Source: Candidatus Enterenecus stercoripullorum (GTDB lineage Bacteria > Bacillota > Clostridia > Oscillospirales > Oscillospiraceae). From it: a stretch of DNA of 35,575 nt. The DNA lies in assembly GCA_018716015.1 (NCBI GenBank), contig DVKM01000104.1, positions 1 to 35,575 of the forward strand, written 5' to 3'. The position numbers were made by a program, and so were the translations under genes. The stretch's first letter is position 1. Every line of letters begins with the position of its first letter. The notes under the pieces were generated by a model that had not been told where the DNA came from, ran no database searches, and saw only the letters and a program-made list of their open reading frames with translations. This document shows, one piece after another, positions 6,660 to 15,900 of the stretch.

Positions 6660-9461
6660 ATGGCAGAGAATCATCACAATTACGATACGCCTGAGCGCCG
6701 CGCCCGGTCCCAGGGGGCGCGCGAGGCGCAGGGGGGAAAACACAGTGGGGCCCGGCCGGGGAAAAAGCGCTCCACGGCGGCCACGGTGTTCCTGCGTATT
6801 TTTCAGGTGCTGGGCACCCTGCTGCTGATCGGAGTGGTGACTGGGGCCTTCCTGTCCTGCTATGCCGCAGTTTACATCAAAACCGCGGTCCTGCCCAACG
6901 CCACGCTGGACCTGTCTGCATACACGCTGAATGAAAACTCGGTTATCTACTACTATGACGATGGCGGCCAGGCAGTGGAGCTGACCACTCTGGTGGGCTC
7001 CCAGAACCAGGAGTGGGTGGACTATGAGGACATCCCGGAGGACCTGATCAACGCGGTGGTGGCCATCGAGGACCACCGCTTTTACCAACACCACGGCGTG
7101 GACTGGTACCGTACCGCGGGCGCCTTTGTCAACATGTTCCTGGGCATGCGCAATACCTTTGGCGGCTCCACCCTCACCCAGCAGCTCATCAAGAACCTGA
7201 CCCAGTATGACGACGTCACCGTGACCCGTAAGATCAGCGAGATCTTCACCGCCCTGTACGTGGAGGACCACTATTCCAAGGACGATATCCTGGAGCTGTA
7301 CCTCAACGTGATCTACCTGGGCAACAGCTGCTACGGGGTTCAGGCTGCGGCCAATTTCTACTTCGGCAAGGACGTGTCCGAGCTGACCCTGGCCGAGTGC
7401 GCCTCCCTGGCGGGCATTACCAACAACCCATCTCTCTACAGCCCCAACGCGCAGCTCAATGTTACCCGCTACCCCTGCCTGGAGTGCGGCACCTACTCTT
7501 TGACCAATGACGAGCCGTGCAGCTACTGCGGGGCGGAGAACTATGGCCCGGCGGAGATCTGGAACGGCCGGGACTACAACAAGGCCCGGCAGGAGCTCAT
7601 CCTGGGCGAGATGCTGGACGCGGACGGGTCCAACGGCTACAGCACCATCACCCGGGCGGAGTACGACGCCGCCGTTGAGGAGACTCTGGTGTTCACCTGG
7701 GACGACGCCTACACCGGGGACGCGGTGGTCAACGAGGACGGCACGCTGGTGCAGGAAGAGGACAACAGCAACGTGAACTCCTGGTACGTAGACGCGGTCA
7801 TCAGTGAGCTCATTGACTACCTGGTGGAGGAAGAGGGAATGGCCGAACGGGCAGCCACCCAGATGGTGTACTCCGGCGGCCTGCGCATCTACACCCCCTT
7901 TGACCCAGACGTCCAGGCCAGCGTGGACCAGATTTATGAGAATTGGGACAGTTCCTACTATATCTCCAATACCGGCCAGGAGATCAGCTCTGCCATCACC
8001 ATCGTGGACAACACCACCGGCTATGTGGTGGCCATGGCGGGCGACCTGGGAGAGAAGGAGGTCAACCGGGGCTGGAATAATGCCCTGGCCACCCGGCAGC
8101 CCGGCTCGTCCATCAAACCCATCTCGGTGTACGCCCCCGCCCTGGATATGGGGCTGATCACCCCGGCCACGGTTCTGGATGACAGCCCTGTTGAGCTTAG
8201 AAACGGCAATATCTGGCCTTTGAACCTGCCCCGGGAGTATGCGGGATTGACCACGGTGCTCCAGGGCGTCGTCGTATCGAAGAACACCATTGCCACCCGG
8301 GTACTGCAGATGGTGACGCCGGAGGAGTCCTTCCGGTTCCTGGAGGAGCGGTTCGGCATCACCTCTCTGGAGGAGGGATACTATAATTCCGTCGGGGATT
8401 GGAAGACCGACTATGATTACAGCCCCCTGGCCATGGGCGGCCTGACCCACGGGGTGTCTACCTTTGAGATGGCGGCGGCCTTCGCCACCTTCCCCAGGGG
8501 GGGCAGCTATACAGCTCCCACCACCTTCCTGTTGGTGGAAGATGTGGACGGCAACGTGGTAGTGGACAACACGCCTGAGACCAAGCAGGCCATCAAGGAT
8601 ACCACCGCCTACTATATCAACTCCATGCTCACAAGCGCCGCCACCTCCGGTACAGCCACCGGCGCCCGGATCAGCGGCCAGCTGGTGGCGGGCAAGACCG
8701 GTACCACGGACAACGCCTTTAACTACTACTTTGCCGGGTATACCGCCCACTACACCGCCGCGGTGTGGACGGGGTATCCCCAGTATGATGAGGTGGTCAA
8801 CAACCGCCAGGGCAACCCCTCCGTCTACCTGTGGCGGGAGGTCATGACCCTGGTCCATGCGGGACTGGAGCGGCAGGAATTCCCCAACCCCGGCGGGCAA
8901 CGGGCCTACTCCATCTGCATGGACTGCGGCAACCTGGCCACTGGGGACTGTCAGAATGATTCCCGGGGCAACCGGGCCCAGAGCTTCTACCTCTTCCCCG
9001 GGGACGCCCCCGGTGAGTACTGCGTCTGTCATGTGCCTGTAACCATCTGCACGGAGTGTCCTGTGCTGGACGCGAATGGGGAGGAAACCGGTCTGTATAT
9101 GATGGCCGGGGAGCACTGCCCGGAGGAGTCGGTACAGACCATCTTCATGGTGGAGTATGACCGGGAGGCTGTCAGCGAATCCGTCTCCATCGGGGATGAG
9201 TACGCCCTGATCTCCATCTATGAAAAGCTCTTCCCCAATGAGGAGGACCGGTACTGCACCGTGCACAACGAGGAGAACCAGAACCCAGATGATGAGGATC
9301 CCATTGAGTCCGGGGAGATCCCGCCCAGCGGCGAGCCCGGCCCGGATCCTACCCCGGGTGTCTCTGACGAGCCCGTCCCTTCGGTGGAACCGGAGCCCAC
9401 GCCCAGCTTGCAGCCGGATCCTGGCATCAGCCAAAACCCGGAGCCGGAGCCGGGGACATAG
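6660..9461 (+). CDS. Class A penicillin-binding protein (transglycosylase/transpeptidase, PBP1A-type)
   Basis: A bifunctional peptidoglycan synthase of 933 aa: it polymerises lipid II and cross-links stem peptides outside the membrane. A basic cytoplasmic tail (1-40) precedes a transmembrane helix at ~43-66. The GT51 domain carries EDHRFYQHHG (catalytic Glu137) and GGSTLTQQLIKNL (168-180). The transpeptidase domain has SSIK (active Ser483), SKN (540-542) and KTGTT (679-683). The ATG at 6660 follows GGAGGT. Odd features are a short insertion at ~270-292 between the domains with CLEC...CSYC, resembling a zinc ribbon, and a C-terminal extension with Cys753, 756, 764, 788, 790, 797, 800 and 820. 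A Pro/Glu/Ser tail (~865-933) suited to crossing the wall closes the protein. Many clostridial PBP1 proteins have tails, but paired cysteines in an extracellular enzyme are notable. Monocistronic, with terminator at 9504-9538. Confidence 0.95.
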   Translation: MAENHHNYDTPERRARSQGAREAQGGKHSGARPGKKRSTAATVFLRIFQVLGTLLLIGVVTGAFLSCYAAVYIKTAVLPNATLDLSAYTLNENSVIYYYDDGGQAVELTTLVGSQNQEWVDYEDIPEDLINAVVAIEDHRFYQHHGVDWYRTAGAFVNMFLGMRNTFGGSTLTQQLIKNLTQYDDVTVTRKISEIFTALYVEDHYSKDDILELYLNVIYLGNSCYGVQAAANFYFGKDVSELTLAECASLAGITNNPSLYSPNAQLNVTRYPCLECGTYSLTNDEPCSYCGAENYGPAEIWNGRDYNKARQELILGEMLDADGSNGYSTITRAEYDAAVEETLVFTWDDAYTGDAVVNEDGTLVQEEDNSNVNSWYVDAVISELIDYLVEEEGMAERAATQMVYSGGLRIYTPFDPDVQASVDQIYENWDSSYYISNTGQEISSAITIVDNTTGYVVAMAGDLGEKEVNRGWNNALATRQPGSSIKPISVYAPALDMGLITPATVLDDSPVELRNGNIWPLNLPREYAGLTTVLQGVVVSKNTIATRVLQMVTPEESFRFLEERFGITSLEEGYYNSVGDWKTDYDYSPLAMGGLTHGVSTFEMAAAFATFPRGGSYTAPTTFLLVEDVDGNVVVDNTPETKQAIKDTTAYYINSMLTSAATSGTATGARISGQLVAGKTGTTDNAFNYYFAGYTAHYTAAVWTGYPQYDEVVNNRQGNPSVYLWREVMTLVHAGLERQEFPNPGGQRAYSICMDCGNLATGDCQNDSRGNRAQSFYLFPGDAPGEYCVCHVPVTICTECPVLDANGEETGLYMMAGEHCPEESVQTIFMVEYDREAVSESVSIGDEYALISIYEKLFPNEEDRYCTVHNEENQNPDDEDPIESGEIPPSGEPGPDPTPGVSDEPVPSVEPEPTPSLQPDPGISQNPEPEPGT

Positions 9462-9503
9462 CGGGATCAGCAACCATGAGCAATCAAATGATGTGATGTG
9501 GCA

Positions 9504-9538
9504 CGCGCCGCCGCGGGGACACCTGCGGCGGCGCGTTT
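9504..9538 (+). terminator. GC-rich terminator after the PBP gene
   Basis: Perfect 11-bp stem CGCGCCGCCGC / GCGGCGGCGCG with a 10-nt loop, followed by a short TTTCC. The stem is strong but the U tract is weak. Confidence 0.65.
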
Positions 9539-9607
9539 CCGTGCGCACTGACAGAAATCCCGCGGGATCGGGAGAAATGTTTGGTGAAAACGGGGACGAT
9601 TTATGAA

Positions 9608-9636
9608 TTGAGAACTGTCTTTCTCTGTGATACAAT
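9608..9636 (+). promoter_or_regulatory. Promoter of the pheB-hom-lysC operon
   Basis: TTGAGA (9608-9613) and TACAAT (9631-9636) with a 17-bp spacer, about 57 bp before the ATG of the ACT-domain gene. Confidence 0.75.
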
Positions 9637-9692
9637 AGACCGCAGTACAAAGACAGACCCTGCGGGGACGGACGCGAGGAGGAGAATCGGGT

Positions 9693-10133
9693 ATGGCCCC
9701 AAGGCAGAAGTATTTCATTGTGGAGGCGTCGGCGCTGCCGGAGATCTATCTGAAGGTGGCGGACGCCAAGCGCCTGCTGGAGACCGGCGAGGTGCATACG
9801 GTGAACGCAGCCACCCGCCGGGCGGGGATCAGCCGCAGCGCCTTTTATAAGTACAAGGACGCCATCCGTCCCTTCCAGGATATGGTCCACGGCAGGATCG
9901 TCACCATTCAGATCCTGCTGCGCAATGAGCCCGGGGCGCTGTCCTCGGTGCTGAACACCTTCGCGGACTGGGGGGGCAATGTGCTGACCATCCACCAGGC
10001 TATCCCCGGCGGGGACGCCGCGCCGGTGACCGTGGGGCTGGAGACTTCAGGGCTTGAGACGGAGCTGGAGGACTTGCTGACGGCCCTGCGGGAGAAGAAG
10101 GAAGTGGTCCGCTGTGAGGTGCTGGCGGGCTGA
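9693..10133 (+). CDS. pheB: ACT domain-containing protein PheB (UPF0735 family)
   Basis: A 146-aa cytosolic protein. Residues ~30-60 (VNAATRRAGISRSAFYKYKD) form a helix-turn-helix-like segment, and residues ~70-143 form an ACT domain beginning VTIQILLRNEPGALSSVLN, the amino-acid-sensing fold. This arrangement matches the PheB/UPF0735 family, which commonly precedes hom in Firmicutes; the symbol is historical and no chorismate mutase catalysis should be assumed. A regulatory role in the aspartate pathway is inferred from context. The start ATG follows GAGGAG. It is the first gene of an operon with hom (26-bp gap) and lysC. Confidence 0.88.
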   Translation: MAPRQKYFIVEASALPEIYLKVADAKRLLETGEVHTVNAATRRAGISRSAFYKYKDAIRPFQDMVHGRIVTIQILLRNEPGALSSVLNTFADWGGNVLTIHQAIPGGDAAPVTVGLETSGLETELEDLLTALREKKEVVRCEVLAG

Positions 10134-10159
10134 GCATAGACATGAGGTGAAAAAAGACC

Positions 10160-11374
10160 ATGGTAAACGTAGCAATTTTGGGATTCGGAACGGTGGGGTC
10201 CGGCGTGGCAGAGATACTCACCGGCCATGAGCGCAGCATCGCCCGGAAGGCGGACGAACTGGTGAAGCTGAAATATATTCTGGATGTGCGGGACTTTTCG
10301 GACAGCCCGTTCGTGCCCTTGTTTGTCAAGGATTTCTCCGTCATTGAATCAGACCCTCAAGTGGACATCGTGGTGGAGACCATCGGTGGGGCCACCGTGG
10401 CCCTGGATTTCACCCGCCGGGCGCTGGAGGCGGGCAAGAGCGTGGTCACCTCCAACAAGGAACTGGTGGCCACCCACGGCTATGAGCTGACTCAGCTGGC
10501 CAAGGAGAAGGGGGTATGCTACCTCTTTGAGGCCAGCGTGGGCGGGGGCATCCCCATTATCCGGCCTTTGTCCCAGTGCCTGGCCGCCAATGAGATTTTG
10601 GAAATCTACGGCATCCTCAACGGCACGACCAACTATATCTTGACCCGGATGATCAAGGCGGGGCTGTCCTTTGAGCAGGCCCTGAAGGAGGCCCAGGAGA
10701 AGGGCTACGCCGAGCGGGACCCCTCCGCCGACGTAGAGGGGCATGATGCCTGCCGGAAGATCTGCATTCTGTCCGCCATTGCCTTCGGGCGGCACATCTA
10801 TCCCGACCAGGTGCCCACCGAGGGGATCACCAAGGTGACCCTGGCCGACGTGGACTACGCCGACGGGGCGGGAAAGAAAATCAAGCTGCTGGGCCGGGCC
10901 ATCAAGATGGAGGACGGGAAAATCTGCGCCTATGTGTCTCCCCATCTGGTGGACTGCAGCCACCCTCTGGCCGGGGTGGAGGATGTGTTCAACGGCATCT
11001 CCGTCCGGGGGGACGCTATTGGTGATGTGATGTTCTACGGCCGGGGCGCCGGCAAGCTGCCCACCGCCTCTGCTGTGGTGGCCGATGTGATGGATATCGC
11101 CCGGAACCTGGGCCACCGCAAGGCCCTGTGCTGGGCCCCCGGGGGGCCGGACGCAGTGTGCGGTACAGATGGGCTGGCCAGCCGCTGGTACGTCCGGGCC
11201 GAGGCCGGCGCGGACAGCCTGCGCGCCGCCCTGGGCGAAGTCAAGCTGCTGGCCCGCAGCGGCGCTCCCGCCGGGGAGGTCGCCTGTCTCACGGAGACTG
11301 AGCTGACCCAAGGCCAGCTGCGGGAAAAGCTGGCCGGACTGGAGACGCTCTCCGCCATCCGGGTACTCAACTGA
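10160..11374 (+). CDS. hom: Homoserine dehydrogenase
   Basis: Reduces aspartate semialdehyde to homoserine with NAD(P)H, the branch point to threonine and methionine. The 404-aa protein starts with the Rossmann motif ILGFGTVGSGVAEIL, continues with VVTSNKELVATHG (catalytic-domain Lys), EASVGGGIPIIRPL and the signature ILNGTTNYILTRM near residue 155, followed by GYAERDPSADVEGHDA. The C-terminal ~70 residues (from RWYVRAEAG) look like the regulatory ACT domain that gives threonine feedback. It is slightly shorter than the ~430 aa typical of the family. The ATG at 10160 follows GAGGTGA. It is flanked by pheB and lysC in one transcript. Confidence 0.97.
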   Translation: MVNVAILGFGTVGSGVAEILTGHERSIARKADELVKLKYILDVRDFSDSPFVPLFVKDFSVIESDPQVDIVVETIGGATVALDFTRRALEAGKSVVTSNKELVATHGYELTQLAKEKGVCYLFEASVGGGIPIIRPLSQCLAANEILEIYGILNGTTNYILTRMIKAGLSFEQALKEAQEKGYAERDPSADVEGHDACRKICILSAIAFGRHIYPDQVPTEGITKVTLADVDYADGAGKKIKLLGRAIKMEDGKICAYVSPHLVDCSHPLAGVEDVFNGISVRGDAIGDVMFYGRGAGKLPTASAVVADVMDIARNLGHRKALCWAPGGPDAVCGTDGLASRWYVRAEAGADSLRAALGEVKLLARSGAPAGEVACLTETELTQGQLREKLAGLETLSAIRVLN

Positions 11375-11430
11375 CCTGGGGAGACGGCATAGGATAACCT
11401 AGGAATACTGTCCGAAGGGATGGAAGGAAT

Positions 11431-12660
11431 ATGGCATTGATCGTACAAAAATTTGGGGGCACCTCGGTGGCCAACGCCGAGCGCCTGCGCAACGTGGCCC
11501 GCATCATTACGGATACTTACAAGGCGGGCAACAGCGTGGTGGCGGTGTTGTCCGCCCAGGGGGACACCACCGACGACCTGATCGAAAAGGCAATGGAAAT
11601 CAACCCCTCCCCCTCCAAGCGGGAGATGGATATGCTGCTGTCCACCGGGGAGCAGATCTCCTGCTCCCTGTGCGCCATGGCCATTGAGGCCATGGGTTAT
11701 CCGGTGGTATCCCTCACCGGCTGGCAGGCTGGCTTCCGCACCAACTCGGGTTACGGCAACGCCCGGATCAAGCGGGTGGTGACGGAGCGGGTTCGGGATG
11801 AGCTGGAGAACAAGCGCCGGATCGTCATCGTCACCGGCTTTCAGGGTATCAACAAATACGACGACATCACCACCCTGGGCCGGGGCGGGTCGGATACCTC
11901 GGCGGTGGCCCTGGCCGCCGCGCTGAACGCCGACCTGTGCCAGATCTATACCGACGTGGACGGGGTGTACACCGCCGATCCCCGTCTGGTGCCCTCCGCC
12001 CACAAGCTGGAGGAGATCACCTATGATGAGATGCTGGAGCTGGCCACGCTGGGGGCCCAGGTGCTCCACAACCGCTCGGTGGAGATGGCCAAGCGGTACA
12101 ACGTGAAGCTGGAGGTGCTCTCCAGCTTTTCCGGCAAGCCCGGTACGAAAGTCAAGGAGGTAGTCAAGACCATGGAAGAATCCCACATCAGCGGCGTCGC
12201 GAAGGATAAGAATATTGCCCGTCTAGCCCTGGTGGGCCTGGAGGACACCCCGGGCATCGCCTTTAAGATCTTCTCCCTGCTGGCAAAGAACAACGTGAAC
12301 GTGGACATTATCCTCCAATCCATCGGCCGCAGCGACACCAAGGACATCAGCTTCACCGTGGCAAAGGCGGACATGGAGCTGGCCCAGAAGCTGCTGGAGG
12401 ACAACCGGGACAGCATCCGGTTTGACCGTATCGACGTGTCGGACAACATCGCCAAGGTGTCCATCGTAGGGGCCGGCATGGTCAACAGCCCCGGCGTGGC
12501 CGCGGCCATGTTTGAGGCGCTGTTCAACGCGGGCATCAACATCAGCATGATTTCCACCAGCGAGATCAAGGTGTCCGTGCTGGTACACATCAGCGACGCG
12601 GACCGGGCCGTCCAGGTGATCCATGAGCGGTTCTATGACGAGTTTGAAAGGGGCAGGTAG
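11431..12660 (+). CDS. lysC: Aspartate kinase, monofunctional
   Basis: Phosphorylates aspartate, the first step toward lysine, threonine and methionine. The 409-aa enzyme opens with KFGGTSVANAERL, then has STGEQISCSLCAMAIEAMG, GFQGI and the signature GRGGSDTSAVALAAAL with TDVDGVYTADPR. Two ACT domains occupy ~265-409, with ALVGLEDTPGIAFKIF and VSIVGAGMVNSPGVAA, implying allosteric end-product inhibition. Such enzymes often have an internal start yielding a separate beta subunit. A candidate is the ATG at about 12172 after AAGGAGGTAGTCAAGACC, which would produce an ACT-only protein, as in B. subtilis LysC. The gene ends just before a strong terminator. Confidence 0.97.
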   Translation: MALIVQKFGGTSVANAERLRNVARIITDTYKAGNSVVAVLSAQGDTTDDLIEKAMEINPSPSKREMDMLLSTGEQISCSLCAMAIEAMGYPVVSLTGWQAGFRTNSGYGNARIKRVVTERVRDELENKRRIVIVTGFQGINKYDDITTLGRGGSDTSAVALAAALNADLCQIYTDVDGVYTADPRLVPSAHKLEEITYDEMLELATLGAQVLHNRSVEMAKRYNVKLEVLSSFSGKPGTKVKEVVKTMEESHISGVAKDKNIARLALVGLEDTPGIAFKIFSLLAKNNVNVDIILQSIGRSDTKDISFTVAKADMELAQKLLEDNRDSIRFDRIDVSDNIAKVSIVGAGMVNSPGVAAAMFEALFNAGINISMISTSEIKVSVLVHISDADRAVQVIHERFYDEFERGR

Positions 12661-12690
12661 GAATTTTTGTGCGATGCCTCTCGCCCCAGA

Positions 12691-12730
12691 CCGCCCGAAT
12701 GGCGCTTTGCTGCGCCATTCGGGCGGTTTT
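12691..12730 (+). terminator. Strong intrinsic terminator after lysC
   Basis: Perfect 15-bp stem CCGCCCGAATGGCGC / GCGCCATTCGGGCGG, a 6-nt loop, then TTTT. It closes the pheB-hom-lysC operon. Confidence 0.92.
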
Positions 12731-12828
12731 GACGCGTGAGGAATGGCCGCGGGGTGGCGCTCCCGCCTCGGCGGTGAAAACGACGTGCTTCCGCCTGCGT
12801 CCGGCTGTGGTGTTTGTGGGAAAAATAG

Positions 12829-12857
12829 TTGCATTGCCATAGCCGAAATGATAAAAT
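12829..12857 (+). promoter_or_regulatory. Promoter in front of smc
   Basis: TTGCAT (12829-12834) and TAAAAT (12852-12857) with a 17-bp spacer. This is the only clear promoter I see before a long same-strand gene run. Confidence 0.7.
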
Positions 12858-12906
12858 AGATTATCTATGACATGCGGTCAAACCTATGGATAATGGGGTG
12901 CATATT

Positions 12907-15900
12907 TTGTACTTAAAAGCGCTGGAGATTCAAGGGTTCAAGTCCTTTCCAGACAAGACCGTGCTGGCCTTCGGCTCAGACATCACGGCCATTGTGGGGC
13001 CTAACGGATCGGGAAAATCCAATATTGCCGACGCCATCCGCTGGGTGATGGGGGAGCAGTCTACCCGTACCCTCCGGGGCAGCAAGATGGAGGATGTGAT
13101 CTTTGACGGCACGGCCAAGCGCAAGGGGCTGGGCTTTGCGGAGGTCTCCCTGGTCCTTGACAACAGTGAGCATATCTTTCCTCTGGAGGAGACCGAGGTG
13201 TCCGTCACCCGCCGGTACTACCGCTCCGGGGAGAGCGAGTATTATATCAACCGCCGCTCCTGCCGGCTGAAGGACGTCAATGAGCTGTTCATGGACACCG
13301 GCCTGGGTCGGGAGGGCTACTCCATCATCGGACAGGGCAAGATCGACGAGATCCTGTCCATCAAAAGCGCCGACCGGCGCGAGATCTTTGAAGAGGCGGC
13401 AGGCATCTCCCGTTACCGTCACCGGAAGGAAGAGGCCGAGCGCAAGCTGGAGCGCACCCAGGAAAACCTGGTGCGCATCAACGACAAGATCGACGAGCTG
13501 GAACTCCAGGTGGAGCCCCTGCGGGTCCAGGCGGAGAAAACTAAGAAGTATCTGCTGCTCCGGGACGAGCTGAAGGGGCTGGAGATCTCTGTGTGGCTGG
13601 AGCAGCTAGAAAAGCTGAGGGCCAACAGCCTCAAGCTCAAGGCGGACTGCGAGACCGCCGCCCGGCAGCGGGAGGAGACTCGCCAGACCCTGGACGGCCT
13701 GTACGCCGCCATGGAGGAGTACAGCGATCAGATGCGGGAGAAGGATCTGGAGGCGGAGCGGCTCCGGGGTCAGCAGTCCCAGCTGGAGCAGCAGGTTCAC
13801 AGCTGTGAGAGCGGCATTAGCCTGCTGAAAAATGATATTCGGAACAATGCGGACAATGCCGCCCGGATCCGGGAGGAGTTAGAGCAGCAGGAGAACCGGG
13901 CGGGGTCTATTGCCGGGCAGATCGAGGAGCGCCGCTCCCGTCTGGCCCAAATCGAGGCGGATATGGCCGCATGTGAGGACCAGAGCCGGGAGTTGGAGCG
14001 GCAGATGGAGGAGACGGTGCGCTCCGCCGGTACTCTGAATCAGGAGCTGGCTCAGCTCCAGGAGCGGGAACGGCTGGAGAACGCCTCCGCCTCGGAGGCC
14101 AAGGCCCTGCTGTCCGCCCTGGCGGCGGCGGCCCAGGAGCTGCTGGACCGGGAGGAAAGACTGACCCAGGAGCTGGCCGTCCAGGAGGAAAAGGCGCAGC
14201 GGGCCAAATCCGCCGCGGTCGAGCTGAGAAAAGAGCTGGAACGTGTCACCGAGGACCGGGACGGAGCGAAGAACGTCATCAGCGGCCATCAGATGCTCTG
14301 TCAGACCCGGCAGCGTAAGCTGGACCAGGCCCAGGAGCGCTGCAACCGGCTGCGGATGGATGAGAACAACCTGCTATCTCGCATCAAGTTGCTCGCGGAA
14401 ATGGAAAAGGTGTATGAGGGCTATTCCAAAGCGGTGAAACTGCTCATGGGAGAGGCCCAGCGGGGCGGTTTGAAAGGGGTGCGCGGCCCGGTGGCCAGCC
14501 TGCTGCATGTGCCGGACCAATATGCCGTGGCCATCGAGATCGCTCTGGGCGGCGCCATGCAGAATATCGTGGTGGAGCGGGACGAAGATGGCAAGCAGGC
14601 CATCGGGTGGCTCAAGCGGCGGGATGCGGGGCGGGCCACCTTCCTGCCCATGAATACCATCCGTCCCGCCCAGTTCCAGGACCGGGCAGTGGAGAAAGAG
14701 GATGGCTTTGTGGGGATGGGGGACGCGCTCATCACCTATGACAAGGAATATGCTTCTATCTTCTCCAATCTGCTGGGGCGGATTGTCATTGCCAGCGACC
14801 TGAACAAAGCAATGGCCATGGCCCGGAAATTCGGCCACCGTTTCCGCATCGTCACCCTGGACGGCCAGGTGCTCCATGCCGGCGGCTCCATGACCGGCGG
14901 CTCCGCTTCCCGGTCAGCGGGCATCCTCTCCCGGGCCAACGAGCTGGAGCGGCTGGAAAAACAGCGCCAGGCGCTGGAGGGAGAGCGGAAAGAGGCGGAA
15001 GCGCAGCTGGCCCGTGCCCAGCGGGAGCTCACCGCCGCCAACTATGAGCTGGATACCGCCTCCGCCCAACTGCGGGAGGCGGAGAACGCGGTGCTGACCT
15101 ACACAGAGCGGGTGGACAGCGCGGACGCCTTGCTGGGGGCGGCCCAGGACCGCCATGCCGCGTTGCTCCAGGAGCGGGAGCAGGTGGGAAAGCGGATTGA
15201 GGAAAACGGCAGGGCCACCCAGCAGGCAAAGGGACGCATCGAACAGCTGGAGGGGACGGCCAACACCCTGCGGGCGGAGGTGGAGGCGAAAGCCCAGGGT
15301 CACAGTACCCTCCGGGAGCGGCTGAGCGCCTTGAGCAGCCAGGCGGCGGAGCAGAACGCCAAGTTGGCTGGATTGGAAGGGGAGCGCGCCGCGTCCCAGG
15401 CAAACCTGTCCGAGCTGGAAAGGCTCCGGGAGGACCTGTCCGGGGACAGCGCCCAGCGCACCGCTATGATCGCCCAGTTTGAGCGGCAAAATGAGACGCT
15501 GGCCCGACAGGTGGGGGAGCAGGAGGAGCAACTGCAAAATCTCCGGGCTGAGAACCAGACCCTGTCTGACCGCCTGCGCGCCATCAACGAGGAAAAATTG
15601 GCCCTGGAGGGCAGGCGCAACCAGGCTGACAAGGATGCCCGGGAGACCAACGACCGGCTGCTGCGCATGGAGCGGGAGGTATCCGCCCTGGAGCAGAAGG
15701 CCAGCGCTGCCGCCTGGGAGGAAAACCAGATCCTGGACAAATTGTGGGAGAATTATCAGCTCTCCCATGAGGCTGCCCGGGCCCAGCGGGTGGAGCTGGA
15801 ATCCACCGCCAAGGCCCAGCGGCGCATTGGGGAGCTCAAGCGCTCTATCTCCGCCCTGGGCAACATCAACCCCGACGCGGTGGAGCAGTTTGAGCGGGTC

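Noticed and set aside
9462-9692. Coding sequence between PBP and pheB
   Set aside because: Only a terminator and a promoter are supported; the open frames there have no start context.
6594-9995. Very long minus-strand open frame (over 1,100 codons) opposite the PBP gene
   Set aside because: It is antisense to a gene with complete PBP motifs; high-GC codon usage suppresses stops in the opposing frame. It has repetitive His/Gly/Leu composition and no ribosome site.
12172-12660. Separate ACT-domain gene after lysC
   Set aside because: It is the in-frame 3' part of lysC; an internal start is possible and is noted as a finding, but it is not an independent gene.
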